Positions 17,768-22,955 of a stretch of 22,955 bases of DNA are shown in pieces. The DNA comes from JBECKQ01 sp040235375 (GTDB lineage Bacteria; Planctomycetota; Phycisphaerae; UBA1845). How positions within the stretch are numbered: position 1 is the stretch's first letter; the number at the start of each line of letters is the position of its first letter. The notes below the pieces were generated by a model. That model ran no database searches and was not told the origin of the DNA. It was given only the letters and a program-made list of their open reading frames with translations. The translations under genes and the position numbers were made by a program. The stretch spans positions 1 to 22,955 of the forward strand of contig JBECKQ010000011.1 in NCBI GenBank assembly GCA_040235375.1, in the 5' to 3' direction.

Positions 17768-19378
17768 ATGAAAAAGTTGCTGCTGTGCGGAGTTGTGTCG
17801 GGGCTGTTGTGCACGGCCGCGATGGCCGCGGAACCAGGGACGAACGGGATGGCGGAACCAGGCAAGTATGCAAACCGGTACGATCTCCGGCGGGCCGAAA
17901 CGCTCGCCCAGCGGGCGGCCGATTGGCGAAAGGGGGCAATTGTCTACCAGGTGTTCGTCGATCGGTTCGCACCGCCGGCCGATCTGGACGCCAAGCGTGA
18001 CTTGTATCCCCCGCCCAAGCGGCTGCGCGCGTGGGATGACAAGCCCGTCCGCGGCGAATTTGTGCCCGAGGCCGGCGTCTGGAGCCACGAGATCGACTTC
18101 TGGGGCGGCGACCTGGCCAGCCTCGCCGACAAGCTCGATTACATCCAGGACCTCGGCGCCGACGTCGTGTATCTCAACCCCATCTGCCAGGCGTACACCA
18201 ATCACAAGTACGACGCCGAGAACTACTTCGAGATCTCCAGGGAATACGGCACCCGCGAGGATTTCAGGAAGCTGGCCGACAAGCTCCATCACCGCGGCAT
18301 GCATCTCGTGCTCGACGGCGTCTTCAACCACGTCGGCAGCAAGTGTCAGTGGTTCATCGACGCCCTGGGCAACCCTGACAGCAAGTGGCGCGACTGGTTC
18401 TTCATCGGCGACCGGTATGACAAGGGCTACCGCGCGTGGTTCAACGTCGAGAACCTGCCCGAGCTGCGGATGGAGAACCCCGCCGTGCAGGCGCGCATCT
18501 TCCGCGACCCTGACTCCGTCGTGCAGGGCTACCTCCGCGACGGCGCGGACGGCTGGCGGCTCGACGTGGCCCCGGACCTCGGGTTCAACATCCTTGGCGA
18601 CCTGACGCTCGCCGCGCACACCGCCAGGCCCGGCTCACTGGTCATAGGGGAAAACTGGAATTACCCCGAGGAGTGGATGCCCTCGCTGGACGCGGTGCTC
18701 AACTTCCACTTTCGCCAGATCATCCTCGCCCTGGCCGAAGGAAAGATGTCCGGCGGGCACGCCGGGCGAATGATCGCCCAGGCGATCGACGACGCCGGGC
18801 TCGAAGCCATTCTCAGGTGCTGGATCGTGCTGGATAATCACGACACCCCGCGCCTTCGCCACCAGTTGCCTCAGCAGGAGGCGCGTCGCTTCGCCCAGGT
18901 GTTGCAATTCACGCTGCCCGGCTCGCCCGACCTCTACTACGGCGTCGAGCTGGGCATGGACGGCGGCGACGATCCCGAGCAGCGCGGACCCATGCGCTGG
19001 GACCTTGTCACCGACGACAACGCTGAGCTGCAGTGGACCCGCCGGCTCATCAACATGCGCCGCGCCGACCGCGCCCTGAAGATCGGCGATTTCCGCCTGC
19101 TCGACTCGGAGAAGCTCCTCGCGTTTGAGCGCCGCACCGACCGCATGGCGGAAACGACCATCGTGCTGGCCAACCCCACGGACAAGCCGGTGACGGAGAT
19201 CGTGCCCGTGCGCGAATCGAAGTTCATGAACTGGCAGCCGCTTCGCGATCAACTGAGCGATGCGCAGGTTTCGGTGATATGCGGCACGATCGAAGCCACC
19301 GTACCGCCGCGCACGGCGTGGGTGTTGCGCGCCGCGTTTGACAACAACGAGTACGACCCGAACAAGCGCGTCCAGTAG
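17768..19378 (+). CDS. Secreted GH13 alpha-amylase / neopullulanase-like
   Basis: A 536-residue glycoside hydrolase family 13 enzyme. A Sec signal (MKKLLLCGVVSGLLCTAAMA, cleaved near A20) targets it to the periplasm or outside. The (beta/alpha)8 barrel shows all GH13 regions: IVYQVFVDRF (58-67), D183GVFNH188, GWRLDV with nucleophile Asp266, VIGE with acid/base Glu295, and DNHD with Asp359 (transition-state stabiliser). A small all-beta domain C ends the protein. The IYQ-FVDRF start and the lack of an N-terminal CBM34-type domain suggest alpha-amylase/cyclomaltodextrinase-type hydrolysis of alpha-1,4-glucans or maltodextrins. The exact product pattern cannot be told. GAGG lies five bases before the ATG. 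No sugar transporter or starch regulator is nearby. Confidence 0.9.
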   Translation: MKKLLLCGVVSGLLCTAAMAAEPGTNGMAEPGKYANRYDLRRAETLAQRAADWRKGAIVYQVFVDRFAPPADLDAKRDLYPPPKRLRAWDDKPVRGEFVPEAGVWSHEIDFWGGDLASLADKLDYIQDLGADVVYLNPICQAYTNHKYDAENYFEISREYGTREDFRKLADKLHHRGMHLVLDGVFNHVGSKCQWFIDALGNPDSKWRDWFFIGDRYDKGYRAWFNVENLPELRMENPAVQARIFRDPDSVVQGYLRDGADGWRLDVAPDLGFNILGDLTLAAHTARPGSLVIGENWNYPEEWMPSLDAVLNFHFRQIILALAEGKMSGGHAGRMIAQAIDDAGLEAILRCWIVLDNHDTPRLRHQLPQQEARRFAQVLQFTLPGSPDLYYGVELGMDGGDDPEQRGPMRWDLVTDDNAELQWTRRLINMRRADRALKIGDFRLLDSEKLLAFERRTDRMAETTIVLANPTDKPVTEIVPVRESKFMNWQPLRDQLSDAQVSVICGTIEATVPPRTAWVLRAAFDNNEYDPNKRVQ

Positions 19379-19386
19379 CCGGGTGG

Positions 19387-19415
19387 CACGGCCTGACCCG
19401 AAGGGGCAGGCCGTG
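19387..19415. repeat. Strong hairpin between the convergent amylase and hydrolase genes
   Basis: CACGGCCTG (19387-19395) pairs perfectly with CAGGCCGTG (19407-19415); inside, CCC pairs with GGG around GAA. No T-run follows on either strand, so it is not a canonical intrinsic terminator, although it may still stop transcription from both sides. The shape (GGGTGGCACGG...CCGTGGGTC) resembles short dispersed intergenic repeats. A genome search would show whether it recurs. Confidence 0.5.
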
Positions 19416-19438
19416 GGTCGCTCCGTCGCACACCAACA

Positions 19439-20245
19439 TCAGTCCAGAAACGCGAGGATCACCCGCGCGCATTCGCCGCGGTTCTCCTCGAACATGCCGT
19501 GACCGGCGCCTTCGATGAGACTGAGCCGCGCGCCGCAAGTGCGCGCCGCGAGATCTTCACTGGCCGCGGCCGGCATCAACCGGTCGTGCGTGCCGCCGAG
19601 AACGAGCGTCGGTTGGCGAATGCTTCCCACGACGTCCGACGCATCGTGCGACAGGCAGGCGTCGATGGAGACGATGAAGTCCGCAGGGTCGATCTCCTGC
19701 CGTACGATCGACTTTGGCGAGGCGCGCAGCCAATCGCCGTACGAGCCGACCAGTCCCGTGTCGTACATCCGCTCCATCATGTCGATAAAGGCGTCGCGCC
19801 ATCGGCCTTGCACCGTCCACTCGCGCCACATCCGGTACAGCGGCAGCTTTTCGGCCGCTGGCCGGACGCCCGTATTGGCCAGGACCAGCCGGCGGACAGC
19901 GTCCGCGTGATCGGCGGCGAGATACTCGGCGATGAAACCCCCCATGCTCGCGCCCAGCACGTCGGCCTCACCAACGAATTCGCGCAGAACTTCTGCGTAC
20001 TGCGCGGCCATGTCCCGCGTGCTCGTCGCCGGGACAAGCCCGCGCTGCCGGCCGACGACGTACACCGTCCGCCCTGCCGTGTACGGCTTTGCAAACCTGG
20101 CCCAGAACCGCGGCGCTGCATCGACGGGTTGCAACGCGTCGCTCAAACCGGGAATAACAATAAGCTCCCGCGCGCCGCTTCCGGTGCGCACGTAGGGAAG
20201 CACGCCTCCCAGCAGCCCCGTTTCCGGCTTCGATTCCGCCATCAT
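19439..20245 (-). CDS. Alpha/beta hydrolase
   Basis: A 268-residue alpha/beta-fold hydrolase. Nucleophile Ser100 lies in the elbow GASMGG (98-103), the acid Asp221 in GGTHDRLMP, and His249 in GAGHGMFEE; the early strand IVIPGLSD provides the oxyanion region. The order and spacing are those of small esterases, C-C hydrolases and haloperoxidase-like proteins, and the substrate is unknown. No signal peptide is seen, so it is probably cytoplasmic. Two ATGs are adjacent (20245 and 20242). It lies 28 bases after the small membrane protein gene on the same strand and is convergent with the amylase gene. Confidence 0.88.
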   Translation of the reverse strand: MMAESKPETGLLGGVLPYVRTGSGARELIVIPGLSDALQPVDAAPRFWARFAKPYTAGRTVYVVGRQRGLVPATSTRDMAAQYAEVLREFVGEADVLGASMGGFIAEYLAADHADAVRRLVLANTGVRPAAEKLPLYRMWREWTVQGRWRDAFIDMMERMYDTGLVGSYGDWLRASPKSIVRQEIDPADFIVSIDACLSHDASDVVGSIRQPTLVLGGTHDRLMPAAASEDLAARTCGARLSLIEGAGHGMFEENRGECARVILAFLD

Positions 20246-20273
20246 TTCAGGAAGTGAGCCTCGCCGCACGGCC

Positions 20274-20789
20274 TCAGCGGAACATGTCGACGAACGACTC
20301 CCCCGATCTGAACATCGCCACCGCGGCGATAATCCCCAGCCACGCGCCGACGTTCGCCTTCGCAATCGCGAACGGATGCAGCCAGCCCCAGCCGATGTCC
20401 AACTCCCTCGGCAGCCGCACCCCGCTGGCCGCAAGCACCATCTGCTTGGCGACGATCACGAGCAGTACGAGCGCCACCACGATCACCGGGCACCATCCGC
20501 CGTTCATGTTCGACACCCGATGCATGACCACGAACAACAGCCAGGTGAGCCCGAACGCGAACACCAGCCCCAACAGCACCGGCCCCAGCGATTCGTGCAC
20601 GCTGTCACGCAGATGCGTCACCGCTGCCTCCGGAACGCGCCAGGCGAACGCGCACCAGCCGGCGCCGATGATCGCCGTCGGCACCAGGCACGCCATCGTC
20701 CCCTGTATCAGTCCGAGCAGCGGCGTCCACTGAACCGATGGACCGCCGCGCCGCCGAACATCCGGCTCTTGGGCTTTCTGCTTTCCCAT
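20274..20789 (-). CDS. Membrane protein of unknown function
   Basis: A 171-residue protein with four predicted transmembrane helices: about 24-48 (LLGLIQGTMACLVPTAIIGAG), 68-90 (LGPVLLGLVFAFGLTWLLFVV), 100-118 (CPVIVVALVLLVIVAKQMVL) and 144-160 (VGAWLGIIAAVAMF). The N-terminus is polar and basic and probably cytoplasmic. I recognise no motif. It lies 28 bases before the alpha/beta hydrolase gene and 36 bases after the GAF gene, all on the minus strand. A GGGAG just abuts the ATG, so the translation signal is poor. The even hydrophobic pattern makes it a credible gene. Confidence 0.7.
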   Translation of the reverse strand: MGKQKAQEPDVRRRGGPSVQWTPLLGLIQGTMACLVPTAIIGAGWCAFAWRVPEAAVTHLRDSVHESLGPVLLGLVFAFGLTWLLFVVMHRVSNMNGGWCPVIVVALVLLVIVAKQMVLAASGVRLPRELDIGWGWLHPFAIAKANVGAWLGIIAAVAMFRSGESFVDMFR

Positions 20790-20825
20790 CTCCCGCGACC
20801 GCCAATGAGATCAGGAAATGATTCG

Positions 20826-21806
20826 TTACGCCGTCTGCGTCAGGCCGGCCGCCAGCATGACGGCCGTCAGTCCCGCCGCGTCGTCCTCACTGAACGAGCC
20901 CACCTCGTGGCTGTCCGCGTCGAGCACCGCCCAGCACTTGCCACGCTCGTCGAACAGCGGAACAACCACTTCGCTGCGATCGTCGGGATCGCACGCGATG
21001 TAGTTTTCGCCAAGTTCGGCCACGTCGTGTACGACGATCGCCTTCTCCTCCTTGAACGCCTGCCCGCACGCACCGTGCATTCCGATCGGCGAGCATGCCG
21101 GCTTGTCGCGGCACGGGCCGAGCACCATCTCGCCCTCCCCGGGCAGGTAAAACCCGATCCATGACACGCCCGTGTTCTTCAACGCGTTCCAGAGCGCGTC
21201 GACGACCTGCTCCATGCGCTCCTGCCGGTTGCCATGACAAACAATGCACTCACGAAGTTGCCGATATGGTCTGTTTCGGGCATCGATCATCGCTGTTGCA
21301 CCCTCCTCTGAATCCGACCCGGCCTTCGCCGGGATCGGCGAGTCAGCTTTGCGCCGCGAGCGGGGCTCCGCCAGCCACGCCCCCCAGGCCAACCGCGACG
21401 CCAGGAGCAGCCCCGTACCGATCGCCGCGTACAGCCAACCCACCACCGCATGGGGCAGCAAGCCGCCACGGAGTATCCGTCCGAGCGTGGCGAACAGGGC
21501 GACCAACAGCCACATCCGCCAGCCGATGAATCCCCCCAGGCACGTCCCGTCGCCACGCGCCTGGATCCGCTCCACGATTCGCCGCCCCGCCGGTTCCAGC
21601 GCCCACCGCGACTTGGCCGCGCCCCCCGCGACCGCCAGCGCGAGCAGCAGCACGCGATACGATGTTCCACCCTCGAATAGCCAGAAAATACCGACCCCGA
21701 CGAGCGCACCTCCGACCGCGGTCCACATCACGCCGGCCAGCAGAAGATGCGCCTTCTTCGAAGCCGCCGGCTTATATCGAGTTGTCCACGAGACCGTTTG
21801 ACTCAC
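20826..21806 (-). CDS. msrC: Membrane domain read in frame into an fRMsr-like GAF protein
   Basis: One 326-residue open frame without a stop, from GTG 21806 to 20826, holds two unrelated parts. Residues 1-155 are a four-helix membrane protein (basic start, TAVGGALVGVGIFWLFEG, then a KSRWALEPAGRRIVERI loop and further helices), of a type I know as a separate small protein. Residues 173-326 are a GAF domain of the free methionine-(R)-sulfoxide reductase type, with the three family cysteines in KPAC, GACG and YIAC (first to third spacing 34 residues, as in E. coli fRMsr). A strong ribosome-binding site AGGAGG lies 11 bases before an ATG at 21290, so the reductase can also be made alone (154 residues). 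The start codon of the membrane part is uncertain. The fRMsr call is from cysteines and context. Confidence 0.72.
   Translation of the reverse strand: MSQTVSWTTRYKPAASKKAHLLLAGVMWTAVGGALVGVGIFWLFEGGTSYRVLLLALAVAGGAAKSRWALEPAGRRIVERIQARGDGTCLGGFIGWRMWLLVALFATLGRILRGGLLPHAVVGWLYAAIGTGLLLASRLAWGAWLAEPRSRRKADSPIPAKAGSDSEEGATAMIDARNRPYRQLRECIVCHGNRQERMEQVVDALWNALKNTGVSWIGFYLPGEGEMVLGPCRDKPACSPIGMHGACGQAFKEEKAIVVHDVAELGENYIACDPDDRSEVVVPLFDERGKCWAVLDADSHEVGSFSEDDAAGLTAVMLAAGLTQTA
21301..21306 (-). promoter_or_regulatory. Internal ribosome-binding site of the GAF reductase
   Basis: On the minus strand AGAGGAGGGTG precedes the ATG at 21290 by 11 bases from AGGAGG. This is the strongest Shine-Dalgarno sequence in this operon and argues that the GAF protein is translated independently of the membrane part in front of it. 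Confidence 0.55.
21314..21338 (-). repeat. Short palindromic repeat (IPAKAG-type) within the open frame
   Basis: On the minus strand CCGATCCCGGC, a GAAG loop and GCCGGGTCGG form a 10-bp stem with one bulged T. The frame reads SPIPAKAGSDSE here, the peptide typical of the widespread short palindromic repeats that contain 'CCCGGCGAAGGCCGGG'. It sits between the membrane domain and the ribosome-binding site of the GAF protein. Confidence 0.6.
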
Positions 21807-21853
21807 CTTTGGATATCGTAGCCCGGCAGCGGCGACAGGCAACGACCGCACCC

Positions 21854-22955
21854 TCAGCTCGCCATCAGGTGCACCAGGTTCGCGCTCGTCCGGATGCCGG
21901 CGGCGAAGTCGTCCACGACCATGAACTCGTTCGGCCCGTGGGCGTTGCAGTTCGGCAAACACAGACCGATCATGATCGACTCGGCCCCGAGCACTTTCTT
22001 GAACATCGGCAGGATCGGCAACGTCCCGCCCTCGCGGATGAACGCCGGCTTCACGCCGAATCCGGCCTCGACCGCCGCCGCCGCCTTGCGCATCCCGGGA
22101 TTGTCCAACGGGCACACGTAGGCCGCACACGACGAGAACTCCGTCACATTGTGCCCGATGCCCCGCGGCGTGTTGTCCGCCACGAACTTGTCGAACGCCC
22201 GGCTGATCTTCACCGGGTCCTGGTTCGGCACCAGGCGCATCGACACCTTCGCCATGGCCCGCGCCGGCAGCACCGTCATGGCCCCCTCACCCGTAAAGCC
22301 GCACAGCAGCCCGTTCACGTCCAGCGTCGGGCGGAGCCAGCGACGCTCCATCGTCCCGTAGCCCTTCTCACCGGCCAGAACCGTAACGCCGAGCGTCTCG
22401 CGGTATTTCTCTTCGTCGAACGGCAGGCTGTGCAGCGAGTCGAGCTCTTTCTTGCTCGGCTCGGTCACATCGTCGTAATAGCCGGGGATCAGCACCCGGT
22501 TTTCCGCATCCTTCATTTTCGCCACGAGCGCGGCGAGGGCATTGCCGGGGTTCACGACCGTCCCCCCGAACGATCCGCTGTGCAGATCGCTGCTCGCGCC
22601 GTTGTAGACGATCTCCTTGTAGATCAGGCCCTTCGTGCCGTACGTGATCGCCGGCGTACGCTCATCGAACTTGGCCGTGTCGGAGAGGCACACGTAATCG
22701 CACGCCAGCCGGTCGGCATTCGCCTCGATCATCTTGCCGAGATTCGGCGAGCCGACCTCCTCCTCCCCTTCGACCAGGAACTTCACCCGGATCGGCAGAC
22801 GCCCGACCACCTTCTTCCACGCCTCGATCGCCAGCATGTGGGCAAACACCTGTCCCTTGTCGTCGGCGGAACCGCGGGCGTAGATCCGCCCATTGCGAAT
22901 CTGCGGGGCGAACGGTTTGGATTCCCACAGGCTCACGTCGCCGGTCGGTTGCACG
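21854..22955 (-). CDS. M20 family peptidase (dipeptidase), 5' end outside the window
   Basis: At least 367 residues of a zinc-dependent M20 metallopeptidase. The visible sequence starts with VQPTGDVSLWESKPF, the segment directly after the family's HYD metal site, so the first metal ligands lie beyond the window edge. Visible ligands and hallmarks are ARGSADDKGQ (bridging Asp), EGEEEVGS (base and ligand Glu), LSDTAKF (Asp), LHSGSFGG of the lid/dimer domain, and NAHGPNE (His) near the C-terminus. The order fits the M20 dipeptidase/carboxypeptidase group that cleaves short peptides. The protein is probably cytoplasmic. It is followed after 47 bases by the membrane-GAF gene on the same strand. 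Confidence 0.9.
   Translation of the reverse strand, partial: VQPTGDVSLWESKPFAPQIRNGRIYARGSADDKGQVFAHMLAIEAWKKVVGRLPIRVKFLVEGEEEVGSPNLGKMIEANADRLACDYVCLSDTAKFDERTPAITYGTKGLIYKEIVYNGASSDLHSGSFGGTVVNPGNALAALVAKMKDAENRVLIPGYYDDVTEPSKKELDSLHSLPFDEEKYRETLGVTVLAGEKGYGTMERRWLRPTLDVNGLLCGFTGEGAMTVLPARAMAKVSMRLVPNQDPVKISRAFDKFVADNTPRGIGHNVTEFSSCAAYVCPLDNPGMRKAAAAVEAGFGVKPAFIREGGTLPILPMFKKVLGAESIMIGLCLPNCNAHGPNEFMVVDDFAAGIRTSANLVHLMAS

Noticed and set aside
16284..17972. Long N-terminal extension of the Nudix frame (703 residues in all)
   Set aside because: Only antisense of the lipoprotein gene; the Nudix protein has its own ATG at 16283 with a ribosome-binding site.

Overview
This is a GC-rich chromosomal window, most probably from a member of the Planctomycetota and perhaps Phycisphaerae-like. 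That placement is an inference from protein style, not from a marker gene. It rests on a C-terminal zinc ribbon of the 'CxxCGYNLxGNxSGRCPxCGTP' type on an RDD protein, an A|F prepilin cleavage site, a giant tricorn-type protease, several small orphan secreted lipoproteins and mostly short, scattered operons. A PqiA/PqiB (MCE) lipid-transport pair, many lipoproteins and pilus components suggest a diderm envelope. No phage, transposase or CRISPR array is visible. Both tRNA genes lack an encoded CCA.

Layout. (1) 1-2600: the end of a DUF456 membrane protein, a 189-bp stretch bounded by 23-bp inverted repeats, a PilT-type pilus-retraction ATPase (+), then a 580-bp gene-free gap. The gap holds a run of small hairpins, two of which display the same ANGGAU hexaloop, closed by a strong intrinsic terminator. 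This looks like a CsrA/RsmE-sequestering small RNA. A 4 x 9-bp tandem repeat and tRNA-Ala(CGC) follow. (2) 2625-5486 (-): a compact operon pqiA-like, pqiB-like (ATGA overlap), RDD/zinc-ribbon membrane protein. (3) 5690-9829 (+): tricorn-like S41 protease with its own terminator, then a GspG-like pseudopilin. (4) 9844-12786 (-): two related tandem lipoproteins, a small secreted protein and a 3-hydroxyisobutyrate-dehydrogenase-family enzyme. (5) 13056-13632 (+): orphan NikR and tRNA-Leu(CAG). (6) 13624-16283 (-): Nudix hydrolase, lipid-anchored trypsin-like protease and an EamA transporter whose 3' end runs into tRNA-Leu. (7) 16437-19378 (+): a lipoprotein of unknown function and a secreted GH13 alpha-amylase. 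(8) 19439-22955 (-): alpha/beta hydrolase, a small membrane protein, a membrane domain reading in frame into a free-methionine-R-sulfoxide-reductase-like GAF protein, and an M20 peptidase cut by the window edge.

Functionally this is mainly envelope and exported-protein biology (MCE lipid transport, proteases, amylase, pilins, lipoproteins) with a few regulators. The most interesting item is the candidate GGA-hairpin small RNA at about 2041-2248, directly downstream of the pilus ATPase gene. Second is the in-frame junction of two unrelated proteins across a hairpin repeat near 21314-21338.
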